The notes beneath the pieces are model-generated. The model was not told the origin of the DNA. It was given only the letters and a program-made list of their open reading frames with translations, and searched no databases. A program made the position numbers and the translations under genes. Positions 26,126 to 33,948 of a stretch of 64,000 nucleotides of DNA are shown here, in pieces (the first letter of the stretch is position 1; the number at the start of each line of letters is the position of its first letter). The DNA comes from an uncultured bacterium (GTDB lineage Bacteria > Cyanobacteriota > Vampirovibrionia > Gastranaerophilales > Gastranaerophilaceae): positions 682,001 through 746,000 of the forward strand of contig CAREDV010000001.1 of assembly GCA_948964545.1 (NCBI GenBank), written 5' to 3'.

Positions 26126-26479
26126 ATGAAAAAATTATTTATCTCAATGGCACTTGTAGGTGCTGTAGTATTTGCAGGTCAAAATTCTTTTGCAGCATGC
26201 GGCTGTGCTGATATGGCACAACAAACAACAGCTAAAACACCTTTTTATTATTACCTTAACCCGCTTCAATATATAGGTATAGGTAATAACTATTCAAGTT
26301 TCAGTTTAAACCCGTTCACAGGTTTTAAAAACTGTAACAGAGCTAAGGTGAAAAAATGTGATGAATGTACAAGAGTAAAAATTAAACCTTGTCCTACTTG
26401 CCAAAAAGCGTTTAATGATCAGCCTGAGTGGATATATGTTCAGCCTGTAACACCTAAATGTACCTCTTGTGGACATTAA
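26126..26479 (+). CDS. Small exported Cys-rich protein
   Basis: The 117-residue protein has a signal peptide (MKKLFISMALVGAVVFAGQNSFA) and a mature part with nine cysteines: CGC at the mature start, CDEC, CPTC and a final CTSCGH. The CxxC pairs suggest metal binding or disulfides outside the cytoplasm. I do not recognise the family. GGGAG precedes ATG 26126. A bidirectional terminator separates it from the convergent uridine kinase gene. Confidence 0.55.
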   Translation: MKKLFISMALVGAVVFAGQNSFAACGCADMAQQTTAKTPFYYYLNPLQYIGIGNNYSSFSLNPFTGFKNCNRAKVKKCDECTRVKIKPCPTCQKAFNDQPEWIYVQPVTPKCTSCGH

Positions 26480-26506
26480 AAAAGAGCCCGTTTAGGGCTC
26501 TTTTTT
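26478..26506. terminator. Bidirectional intrinsic terminator
   Basis: AAAAAAGAGCCC, loop GTTTA, GGGCTCTTTTTT: A- and T-runs on both flanks, serving the convergent Cys-rich protein and uridine kinase genes. Confidence 0.9.
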
Positions 26507-27341
26507 AATGTTGAATAATATCTCTTAATGTTTTAAATATTTTATCTGTGATTTCTTGAATATATTCTTGTGATACCATACCATTAATAACTGCATCTGA
26601 AATTTGGTAAGCGGGTCTTATATATTGCTGTGCAGTTCTGTTTACATCTGCAAACTGCATATCTGCAGCTGTACCGCTTTTGCCTCTTTGTGCAGCTCGT
26701 TTATACCATCTGTCTTTAATAACTTCAAGCGGTGTATAAACATAGACTTTGACATCCATTACATCTCTTACGCCTTCGTTTAATACGTATAAGCCCTCTG
26801 TTAAAATAACTTTTGCTGGAGCTTTAACATCTCCGTTCGGGTCAGACACACAGGTTACAAAGTCATATCTGGGTGATGTAATTTCTTTTCCTTTTTTGAG
26901 TTCCATAAGATGATGTTTCATTAAATCCAAATCAATAACATCAGGAGTATCAAAACTGAAACCAGTTTTAAAAAGTTCCTCATAACTTCCTGCTTCTTTC
27001 AATTCTTTAGAGGTGTCTTTATAGTAGTCGTCACAGCGAATAACAGTATAAATACCTTCTTTTTTGTCTTTCACGCAGGCTTTAATCGTATTATCTACAA
27101 AAACAGTTTTACCTGATGCACTTTCACCTGTAATACCTATCAAAAAAATTTTCTTTTTTTCTTGAACAACTTTTCTTGCAATATTAAGTATAAGATTTTC
27201 CGAAGTTTTTAAAAACAACGGTTGCGCTTGTAATTTATCTTCTTCCAAAATTTTTTTTAAAGCATCAACTATGGTTGAGATAACTTCCATGTCGCGTCTG
27301 CTTGAATAATAATCATAGCTTGTTAAAAAATCAGTAACCAT
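26505..27341 (-). CDS. Uridine kinase / phosphoribulokinase-family kinase
   Basis: The 278-residue protein has a helical N-terminal extension (about 60 residues) before the P-loop GITGESASGKTVF. Then come IRCDDYYKD and 'DLDLMKHHLMELKKGKEITSPRYDF', typical of the uridine kinase/PRK superfamily. It probably phosphorylates uridine or a related nucleoside, but the extension makes it longer than Udk (about 210). AGGGG lies 8 bases before the ATG. Confidence 0.75.
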   Translation of the reverse strand: MVTDFLTSYDYYSSRRDMEVISTIVDALKKILEEDKLQAQPLFLKTSENLILNIARKVVQEKKKIFLIGITGESASGKTVFVDNTIKACVKDKKEGIYTVIRCDDYYKDTSKELKEAGSYEELFKTGFSFDTPDVIDLDLMKHHLMELKKGKEITSPRYDFVTCVSDPNGDVKAPAKVILTEGLYVLNEGVRDVMDVKVYVYTPLEVIKDRWYKRAAQRGKSGTAADMQFADVNRTAQQYIRPAYQISDAVINGMVSQEYIQEITDKIFKTLRDIIQH

Positions 27342-27410
27342 TCTATATTCCCCTGTATTTTAACATTTTACATTAAAATTTTTTATTTTTGTATTAATCA
27401 CTAAATTTTG

Positions 27411-27424
27411 TAACAATATTGTTA
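27411..27424. promoter_or_regulatory. Perfect 14-base palindrome, possible operator
   Basis: TAACAATATTGTTA lies in the 152-base gap between the divergent uridine kinase gene and a small plus-strand gene. The position suits an operator; no regulator is identified. Confidence 0.3.
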
Positions 27425-27493
27425 TCTTTATTAAAGTTTGTTGTAAAAAATGTCGTTATGGGAATATGTGAAGTAACTAAGGAGATTGTATTA

Positions 27494-27667
27494 ATGTATC
27501 ATGACGAGATTTTTGAAAATGCACTGAAGGATGTTAAAGACGAAAGTTACAAAGCTTTAAAAGAAGAGATATCATCAATGGAATGTGCTATTGAGCGTTT
27601 TTTGAAAAGTGTACTTGAATGCACTACATTTAAATCCGAGCGGGATTTTAATATGAGTGCATTATAG
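27494..27667 (+). CDS. Small helical protein, unknown
   Basis: A 57-residue product starts MYHDEIFENALKDVKDESYK at ATG 27494, with AAGGAG 9 bases upstream, and ends before a strong terminator. It is almost entirely helical and charged, with two cysteines. I do not recognise it. An earlier in-frame start at 27419 has no ribosome-binding site. Confidence 0.5.
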   Translation: MYHDEIFENALKDVKDESYKALKEEISSMECAIERFLKSVLECTTFKSERDFNMSAL

Positions 27668-27668
27668 T

Positions 27669-27697
27669 AAAAAAGACCTCAAAGAGGTCTTTTTTTA
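27669..27697. terminator. Bidirectional intrinsic terminator
   Basis: GACCTC, loop AAA, GAGGTC with an A-run before and eight Ts after; it separates the small gene from the convergent membrane-protein gene. Confidence 0.88.
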
Positions 27698-27715
27698 TGA
27701 GAAATGAGGGGGATT

Positions 27716-29068
27716 TTAATAATTTACATCTAGATGTAAGCCAGCTAATTGAGCATCTAACTGCGTTTGAGCAACGTATGTATTATCTTGTGGACAAGTG
27801 ATTTGTTCTTGGTTGTCATCATATCCTTCTTGAACCATTTGATCTCTTTCATTAATCATTTGTTCATATGCATTAACAAGTTCTTCCATTTTTTTAGGGT
27901 CATTATATGCTTCAACTGCTGTTTGTTGAGCTTCAGACTCGCGTTTCTTTTCTATTTCAGATTTACCGACAAGTGCTTTTGCGCCTTTAGAGCACAACCA
28001 GCTTCCAAGTAATCCGCAAGCAACACCGATTGCTCCACCGACGAGCGTACCTAAAGGTCCTGCAAAACTTCCGATGGCTGCACCTATTTTGCCGCCTGCC
28101 CAAGCACCTGCTGCGTAACCAACGCCTGATGCAACTGCAACTGTTGCAGCTTTACCAACTTGTTTCCAGCCAGCACCTGAACCACATTCTCTAAATGTTT
28201 GTACAATATCTGGTACTTCAAATGCAAATTCTACTGCAGATGTTAATGCTCCGCCGCCTTTTATAAAGTTTTTTGCCCCTTTGCTTGCAGCTCTTACGGC
28301 TGTAGATTTGCTTGCTGCTCCTTTAGTTAAGGCATTACTTGCAGCTTTCGCTCCTGAATATTTGCTAAATGCAGCTTTAAATTTAGCAAGTTTTGATGTT
28401 GGTTTGGCGTTAATGCTTAATGCCGCTTTATCAGCTTCAGCTACGGCTTTATCTAATTCAGATACAGCTTTTTGCAAATCTTTGCCTTTAAGAGTACCGT
28501 TTTTTATGCCTTCTTTTATTGTTTTAACTTTTTCTTGGGCTTGTTTGTATACTTCAACTTTAGCAGCTTTAGCTTTTTTAGCTTCTTGGAATTTTTTCAA
28601 GTATTCTGCAGCTTTTTCAGGGTTTTCTGCTTTTAGTTTATAATATTTACTTTTGCTAAAACTAGTGCTTACATCTGTTGGAATCGCTCTTTCAAGTTCT
28701 TGTAATGTAGTTATATTATAAGCGTTTCTGAAACCGCCCAAAAAACCGTTACCTTTTACTCCATTTATAAAAGTTTGTCGTTGTGCTTTTACGGCAGAGC
28801 CAAAGTTTGTTTCTTTCCAATTGTGTAAAGATGATTTAAATGCTTCACCGTAATTACCATAGTTTTGATATGCCCATTTTGGTGCATCCCAAATAATACC
28901 TTTAGCTCCTTTTAATGCTAAAGGTGCACCAGCTACTAATGCAGTACCGCCAATTACTGTCGTTCCTAAATCTGCATTTAAACCGCTGGCACTTCCTGCT
29001 CCTAGTGCGCCTAAACCATACATAGTACGTGACATATTTAACGTATCAAAATACGTATGCTTTGCCAT
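27716..29068 (-). CDS. Gly-rich membrane protein, paralogue of 29214-30041
   Basis: I do not recognise this 450-residue protein. The N-terminal 60 residues are Gly/Ala-rich, and about 130-260 is Lys/Ala-rich coiled coil. From about 275 come 'FEVPDIVQTFRECG', a long glycine-zipper membrane region (GVGYAAGAWAGGKIGAAIG, GTLVGGAIGVACGLLGSW) and then SKGAKALVGKSEIEKKRESE. The block from 'EVPDIV' to 'GKSEIEKKRESE' matches the downstream neighbour's 'EIPNIY ... GKSHSEKKAEAE', so the two are paralogues with different tails. The AGCAA-N21-TATATA element lies about 70 bases upstream of the start. Confidence 0.6.
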   Translation of the reverse strand: MAKHTYFDTLNMSRTMYGLGALGAGSASGLNADLGTTVIGGTALVAGAPLALKGAKGIIWDAPKWAYQNYGNYGEAFKSSLHNWKETNFGSAVKAQRQTFINGVKGNGFLGGFRNAYNITTLQELERAIPTDVSTSFSKSKYYKLKAENPEKAAEYLKKFQEAKKAKAAKVEVYKQAQEKVKTIKEGIKNGTLKGKDLQKAVSELDKAVAEADKAALSINAKPTSKLAKFKAAFSKYSGAKAASNALTKGAASKSTAVRAASKGAKNFIKGGGALTSAVEFAFEVPDIVQTFRECGSGAGWKQVGKAATVAVASGVGYAAGAWAGGKIGAAIGSFAGPLGTLVGGAIGVACGLLGSWLCSKGAKALVGKSEIEKKRESEAQQTAVEAYNDPKKMEELVNAYEQMINERDQMVQEGYDDNQEQITCPQDNTYVAQTQLDAQLAGLHLDVNY

Positions 29069-29138
29069 ATTTTTCTTTCCCCATTAAATTGCTTACAGCA
29101 AATTTCTGTTACTGCAATTTTTGTATTCCCCGTGTATA

Positions 29139-29170
29139 TATATAAACGATATCTATCTTTAATAATTGCT
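29139..29170 (-). promoter_or_regulatory. AGCAA-N21-TATATA element
   Basis: On the minus strand AGCAA (29166-29170), exactly 21 bases, TATATA (29139-29144), upstream of the 27716-29068 gene. The 21-base spacer sequence differs from the other copies while its length is the same. Confidence 0.5.
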
Positions 29171-29177
29171 AAATAAG

Positions 29178-29209
29178 AACGCTTTGTTAAGATATGTTAA
29201 CAAAGCGTT
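29178..29209. terminator. Perfect 13-base inverted repeat between paralogous genes
   Basis: AACGCTTTGTTAA, 6-base loop, TTAACAAAGCGTT, just after the stop of the 29214-30041 gene. No strong U-run follows on the minus strand (TCTTATTT), so it may be a weak terminator, an RNA-stability element or a protein-binding palindrome. Confidence 0.5.
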
Positions 29210-29213
29210 AAAT

Positions 29214-30041
29214 TTAACACATATAATTCATTTTGTTTATGCCTGATGTCATTGCCATAAAGTCTTGATCCATATAATTCCCGTTTGGAAGACCGTAACC
29301 ACCTTGAAGCATTTGTCCCATTGCCATTATCTGCTGAGGTGTCATTGTTGCCTGAGGAACATTAAAGTTTCCTTGAGCATATGGATTTGAAGCAAACATA
29401 TTGTTTTGATTTGCCATCATTTGTTGTTGTGCTAAATATTGTTGTAATTGTTGTGCTTGTTGTTCAGATATATCGGCTTGTGCCAATGCTTCTTCTGCTT
29501 CAGCTTTCTTTTCTGAGTGGCTTTTACCTAATATTTTACTTGTAACCCAATCCGTTGCAAAACATCCGATAAGTCCGCCTAAAAGTTGAATTGGAATTAA
29601 TGCTTGACCAACAGCAAAGCCTGCCATACTTGTAGCTAATCTGGTTCCGGATTTTAATGTTTCTTTTATACCGCCTACTAAACCTTCATCTTTAAATGCG
29701 GAATATATGTTTGGAATTTCCATTGCTACAAATAACAAAGGTAATCTTCTTAATAACTGACCGCCTATACCTTTAAATTTGCCCCAAGCACCTTTAGCAG
29801 CCCATCCGTTTTTCATATCTTTAGGTATGTCTGTTACTAATTTTTTTAAACTACCCCAGAAAGATTCATTTTTAGTTGCATTTTCGGCTTTTACAAAAGC
29901 ATCACCAATTTGTTTATGAATATTTTTCCAACCTTGAGATTTTTTGGAAGCTGTTAATGTTGTTTCGGCAACTTTCAAAAATTTGTCATCTTGAAAAATT
30001 AATCGCCCTGTTGCTTTGGCAATTCTACCTATACTAACCAT
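29214..30041 (-). CDS. Gly-rich membrane protein with Gln/Met-rich tail, paralogue of 27716-29068
   Basis: The 275-residue protein has a basic N-terminal half, then 'AMEIPNIYSAFKDEGLVGG', two hydrophobic Gly/Ala stretches (around MAGFAVGQALIPIQLLGGLIG) and the motif 'SKILGKSHSEKKAEAEEALA'. The last 90 residues are Gln/Asn/Met-rich (QQLQQYLAQQQMM), a low-complexity tail like the Met-rich head of the 8327 protein. It is homologous to the downstream neighbour. Promoter and leader nearly match those of the 8327 gene. Function unknown. Confidence 0.6.
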   Translation of the reverse strand: MVSIGRIAKATGRLIFQDDKFLKVAETTLTASKKSQGWKNIHKQIGDAFVKAENATKNESFWGSLKKLVTDIPKDMKNGWAAKGAWGKFKGIGGQLLRRLPLLFVAMEIPNIYSAFKDEGLVGGIKETLKSGTRLATSMAGFAVGQALIPIQLLGGLIGCFATDWVTSKILGKSHSEKKAEAEEALAQADISEQQAQQLQQYLAQQQMMANQNNMFASNPYAQGNFNVPQATMTPQQIMAMGQMLQGGYGLPNGNYMDQDFMAMTSGINKMNYMC

Positions 30042-30051
30042 AATCTAACCT

Positions 30052-30102
30052 ACTTTTAACCTACCTTACTTATATAAAGTTTTTGTTTTCGAAAAAATTG
30101 CT
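30052..30102 (-). promoter_or_regulatory. AGCAA-N21-TATATA element and GGTAGG/GTAGG leader
   Basis: On the minus strand AGCAA (30098-30102), 21 bases, TATATA (30071-30076), then AGTAAGGTAGGTTAAAAGTAGG and the start codon about 10 bases on. The block from TATATAAG to GGTAGGTTAAAA is identical to that before the 8327-9175 gene. Confidence 0.55.
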
Positions 30103-30181
30103 TTTGTAATGCTGATTGTTAATTTTTGTTAACATTTACAAATATTTTTGATAGATGTATAATTGCTTTAAGGGAGGAATA

Positions 30182-31174
30182 ATGAGAACAATAACACTTA
30201 TTAACGGAGATGGGATTGGACCTGAAATTTCTGATGCAGTTGTAAAAATTATTGATGCATCCGGATTAAAAATTGATTGGGATATTCAAACAGCGGGTGC
30301 TGATGTGATTGAGGCTGAAGGTGTCCCTTTGCCTGAGAGGGTTTTGAATTCTATCAAGAAAAATAAAATTGCTTTGAAAGCTCCTGTGACTACTCCTATT
30401 GGTAAAGGGTTTCGCTCTGTAAATGTTCAGTTGCGTAAAGAGCTTGATTTATACGTTAATTTACGTCCTTGCAAAAATCTTCCAAATATAAAAACCAGAT
30501 TTGATAACGTTGATATAGTTGTTGTTCGTGAAAATACAGAGGATTTATATGCCGGAATTGAGCGTCAGGTAGATGAAGATACTGCAGAAAGTATTAAAAT
30601 AATTACCCGCAAGGCTTCTGAACGTATTGCTAAATTTGCATTTGATTATGCTGTAAAAAATAACCGACGAGAAGTTTGCTGTGTAACAAAAGCTAATATA
30701 ATGAAGCTTTCTGATGGATTATTTTTGGAATGTTTCAGAAACGTCGCAAAAGACTATCCGCAAATTGAGACACGCGAAATATTGATAGATAATCTTTGTA
30801 TGCAGTTGGTTCAAAAACCGTCGCAGTTTGATGTTTTGGTTTTGCCAAATCTTTACGGCGACATTGTTTCTGACTTGTGTGCTGGATTAATCGGTGGCTT
30901 GGGTGTTGCGCAGGGTGCAAATATCGGATTGGATTGTGCGGTATTTGAACCTGTACATGGTTCTGCTCCCGATATCAAAGGGCAAAACAAAGCAAATCCG
31001 ACTGCACTTTTATTATCAGCAATTGAAATGCTTCGCTATATTGGCGAAAATAATCATGCTGATAAAATTGAAACAGCACTTTTCAGAACTCTAAAAAGCG
31101 GAATTTGCACATGTGACTTGGGCGGTATGGCTTCAACATCCGAATTTGCAGATGCCGTGATTAAAAATCTTTAA
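30182..31174 (+). CDS. icd: NAD-type isocitrate dehydrogenase
   Basis: The 330-residue enzyme belongs to the isocitrate/isopropylmalate dehydrogenase family: INGDGIGPEIS at the start, RENTEDLYAGIE with 'IKIITRKASERIAKFAFDYA', 'DNLCMQLVQKP' and 'FEPVHGSAPDIKGQNKANPTA'. The ENTEDLYAGIE block and short length fit the NAD-dependent isocitrate dehydrogenase group better than LeuB, but homoisocitrate dehydrogenase cannot be excluded. GGAGG stands 6 bases before ATG 30182. No other TCA-cycle gene is adjacent. Confidence 0.8.
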   Translation: MRTITLINGDGIGPEISDAVVKIIDASGLKIDWDIQTAGADVIEAEGVPLPERVLNSIKKNKIALKAPVTTPIGKGFRSVNVQLRKELDLYVNLRPCKNLPNIKTRFDNVDIVVVRENTEDLYAGIERQVDEDTAESIKIITRKASERIAKFAFDYAVKNNRREVCCVTKANIMKLSDGLFLECFRNVAKDYPQIETREILIDNLCMQLVQKPSQFDVLVLPNLYGDIVSDLCAGLIGGLGVAQGANIGLDCAVFEPVHGSAPDIKGQNKANPTALLLSAIEMLRYIGENNHADKIETALFRTLKSGICTCDLGGMASTSEFADAVIKNL

Positions 31175-31485
31175 TCAAGTCCGAGTTCGCGCAAAAATCT
31201 TTTGTTATCGGAAAGCTGCATTAATTTGCTTTCTTCAAACGGGTCTTTAACACCGCTTGCAAATAGTTCATCCATAATTCTGTTATGAGATTCATTTTCG
31301 GGGTCTGAAAGCACAAGTTTTGAAAAATTTTTCACATCACATTTGCGCTCATACAGGTTAAGAGCAGAGTGTGTCATCTTATTAAGAAAAACATTTTTAT
31401 CTTCAATGGGATTAGTTGCCAAAGATGTCTGTTTTTCCCGTTCCTGAACCAATTTCTGTGCAAGTTTTTTAAATATATACCCCAT
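31171..31485 (-). CDS. Small hypothetical protein, convergent with icd
   Basis: A 104-residue product starting MGYIFKKLAQKLVQEREKQ, charged and helical, with no signal or membrane segment. I do not recognise it. Its stop overlaps that of icd. The start at 31485 has a TATAATATAA stretch immediately upstream, so the message may have almost no leader. Confidence 0.45.
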   Translation of the reverse strand: MGYIFKKLAQKLVQEREKQTSLATNPIEDKNVFLNKMTHSALNLYERKCDVKNFSKLVLSDPENESHNRIMDELFASGVKDPFEESKLMQLSDNKRFLRELGLD

Positions 31486-31608
31486 ATTTATATTATACAC
31501 CCCTTGTCAAGAAATGCCATAAATCTTAACATTCTTAACAAGATTAAATTTTTCTTGATTATAACTTGTATTTTTAATATAATAACTACAAAAGAAAGAG
31601 GAATAAAG

Positions 31609-32874
31609 ATGCTTGATATTAAACTAATTAGAGAAAATCCTGACAAGGTAAATGAACTTTTAAAAAGAAGAAATCCTGAACTTTCTATTGATGCGGTTCT
31701 TGAAATTGATGAGATGAGACGTAAAATTCAGGCGCAGGCAGATGAATTGCGTGCAAAAAGAAAAAATGAATCGCAAAAAATCGGTATGATGAAGAAAAAC
31801 GGTGAAAATACCGATGCAATTCAAGAAGAAGTCCGCAAACTAGGTGATGATATCAAAGCATTAGAAGATAAACAAACTGAACTTGATAATAAACAGCGTG
31901 ATATTTTGCTTCACACACCTAATATTCCTGATGAAACAACACCTGTAGGACTTTCAGAGGATGATAATGTGGAAGTTTACAAATGGGCTGAGCCGAGAAA
32001 ATTTGATTTTGAATTTAAGGCTCATTGGGATTTGTGTGAAGAAAAAAATCTTGTTGACTTTGAACGCGGTGTAAAAATTTCCCAAAGTAGATTCACTTTG
32101 TATCGCGGTAAGGGAGCAAGATTGGAACGCGCAATTATCAATTTCTTCCTTGATTACCATACGCAGGAACAGGGTTATGAGGAAATTTTACCGCCGTTTA
32201 TGGCAAACGCTAATACTATGACTGGTACTGGGCAGCTTCCGAAATTCAAAGATGATATGTATAAGTGTGTTGATGAAGATTTGTATTTAATTCCAACTGC
32301 AGAAGTTCCTGTTACAAACATTTATTCAGGCGAAATTTTATCGGAAGATGATTTGCCGAAATATATGACAGCTTATACTCCGTGCTTCAGACGTGAATCA
32401 GGTTCAGCAGGACGCGATACAAGAGGTTTAATAAGAGTTCACCAATTCAATAAAGTTGAACTCGTAAAACTTTGTACTCCTGAAACAAGCAAAGAAGAAC
32501 ATGAAAAATTGACTGAAGATGCTGAAAAAATGCTTCAATTATTAGAACTTCCATATCGCAGAGAGGCTTTATCGACAGGTGATATTGGATTTTCTGCAAA
32601 TAAATGCTGGGATTTAGAAGTTTGGATGCCTTCTTATAACGCTTATAAAGAAATTTCAAGCTGTTCAAACTTCGGCGACTATCAGGCACGACGTGCTAAT
32701 ATAAGATATCGTGATAAAGAAACAGGTAAAACAAGATTTGTTCATACAATTAACGGTTCGGGACTTGCTGTCGGCAGAACATTTGCTGCAATTGTCGAAA
32801 ATTATCAGCAAGAGGACGGAACAATTATTATTCCTGAAGTCTTGAGAAAATATACAGGATTTGATAAGATATAA
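31609..32874 (+). CDS. serS: Seryl-tRNA synthetase
   Basis: The 421-residue enzyme has an N-terminal tRNA-binding coiled coil (MLDIKLIRENPDKVNELLKRR, then 'ADELRAKRKNESQKIG') and a class II catalytic core: motif 2 'FRRESGSAGRDTRGLIRVHQF' and motif 3 'NGSGLAVGRTFAAIVENYQ'. It charges tRNA-Ser. The ATG at 31609 follows GAGGAATAAAG. A long in-frame extension upstream is not real: it overlaps the opposite gene and lacks coding character. No T-box leader is seen. Confidence 0.95.
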   Translation: MLDIKLIRENPDKVNELLKRRNPELSIDAVLEIDEMRRKIQAQADELRAKRKNESQKIGMMKKNGENTDAIQEEVRKLGDDIKALEDKQTELDNKQRDILLHTPNIPDETTPVGLSEDDNVEVYKWAEPRKFDFEFKAHWDLCEEKNLVDFERGVKISQSRFTLYRGKGARLERAIINFFLDYHTQEQGYEEILPPFMANANTMTGTGQLPKFKDDMYKCVDEDLYLIPTAEVPVTNIYSGEILSEDDLPKYMTAYTPCFRRESGSAGRDTRGLIRVHQFNKVELVKLCTPETSKEEHEKLTEDAEKMLQLLELPYRREALSTGDIGFSANKCWDLEVWMPSYNAYKEISSCSNFGDYQARRANIRYRDKETGKTRFVHTINGSGLAVGRTFAAIVENYQQEDGTIIIPEVLRKYTGFDKI

Positions 32875-32900
32875 AAAAACTCCCGAAAGGGAGTTTTTTT
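32872..32900. terminator. Bidirectional intrinsic terminator
   Basis: ACTCCC, loop GAAA, GGGAGT, with A-run before and T-run after; it ends serS and the convergent small gene. Confidence 0.9.
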
Positions 32901-33252
32901 ATTTAAGAACTTCGTCTAATTTGTTATGGTTATAATAGTTATCAACTTTTTCAGCTTTATTGCAAACATTTTCGATAAACTTTATCGGACTTCTGAATAA
33001 TCTGCTGAAAAAACCTTCCGTGTGATCAGAGGAATGTTTTCCCTGAAGCCATACAAGACCTGTCAGGTCGTTTCCTCGTTTATCAATAGTTACTGAAACA
33101 GCTTTTTGCTCAAATATATCTACCAGCTTGCCTAATCTGTCAATATCAGCATCAGGCATTCTTCTGGCTCTTAAAAGTTCTTTTGCCTCTTGGGTAATTT
33201 TCATTGACATTCCAAATTGCTGGTTTGGCTGCGGGTTAAAATTTACTTGCAT
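32899..33252 (-). CDS. Small protein with N-terminal QQFG motif
   Basis: The 117-residue protein begins MQVNFNPQPNQQFGMSMKIT. An Asn/Gln/Pro-rich head with an F-G pair at residues 13-14 is shared in style with the neighbour at 33303 and with proteins at 6500, 61560 and 63177. The rest is a small alpha/beta-looking domain ('ELLRARRMPDADIDRLGKLVDIFEQK'). Function unknown. GGAG lies before the ATG. Confidence 0.5.
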   Translation of the reverse strand: MQVNFNPQPNQQFGMSMKITQEAKELLRARRMPDADIDRLGKLVDIFEQKAVSVTIDKRGNDLTGLVWLQGKHSSDHTEGFFSRLFRSPIKFIENVCNKAEKVDNYYNHNKLDEVLK

Positions 33253-33302
33253 ATTTATTTTCTCCTTTTTTACATATTAAAACATGTAAATAATATTTTT
33301 TG

Positions 33303-33821
33303 TTATTGTTTTTTAGTTAATGTATAGTATATTGCATCAAGTAAGCAATCTCGTCTGTGACTTGGAGCTGTAGAACCTTTGCTTTCACCAGCCATTCTGC
33401 CAAATATTCTGTCAGATTGTTCAGCAAGTTCATCAAGTCTGTTACCTAAATTTGCCCATGAATCCATAAATTTTTCTTTAGATAATCTTTGAACTTTTTC
33501 AAAGTAATGCGGCAAACTTCCGAATGAGAATGTCGGAATAACATCGTTTGTATATTCCCAATCTCCAATTTTTGCTTTCATAAATCCGCATTCTGTAGAA
33601 ATTTGTTTTTTACCACGCTGTAATATCGGTTCAATAAATACAACTTCGTCTGAACCCATGCCAGTTTCGCCCTTTTTTATTGCGTAATAAATTCTTCTTA
33701 GTCCTGTTATATCGCATTTGTTATCCATAGCCGTCATAACATGGTCTATGTGTTCTGGTTTTACTCGAATTTTTGCTCCAAATGCTGTATTGCTGCCACT
33801 ATGATTATTGTTGATTTGCAT
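33303..33821 (-). CDS. Protein with N-terminal TAFGAK motif
   Basis: The 172-residue protein begins MQINNNHSGSNTAFGAKIRVKPEH: an Asn-rich head, then F-G-A at residues 14-16 and a beta strand. No membrane segment is seen; the C-terminal part is helical with conserved-looking charged residues. Unknown family. It is upstream of the 32899 gene on the same strand with a 50-base gap, and shares its type of N-terminus, so the two may be related or co-targeted. Confidence 0.5.
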   Translation of the reverse strand: MQINNNHSGSNTAFGAKIRVKPEHIDHVMTAMDNKCDITGLRRIYYAIKKGETGMGSDEVVFIEPILQRGKKQISTECGFMKAKIGDWEYTNDVIPTFSFGSLPHYFEKVQRLSKEKFMDSWANLGNRLDELAEQSDRIFGRMAGESKGSTAPSHRRDCLLDAIYYTLTKKQ

Positions 33822-33948
33822 AATGAATTTCCTTTATCTTTTTCATACAACAATATTAACTTGTCTGAAAATAATAATTGCCTATTTTGCTTAACATGTT
33901 TACAAATATTAATATTTCGGGCATAATAAAAATAATAGGAGATAATAA

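Noticed and set aside
31369..31608. N-terminal extension of serS
   Set aside because: The upstream in-frame part is hydrophobic, antisense to another gene and lacks a ribosome-binding site; the family start is at 31609.
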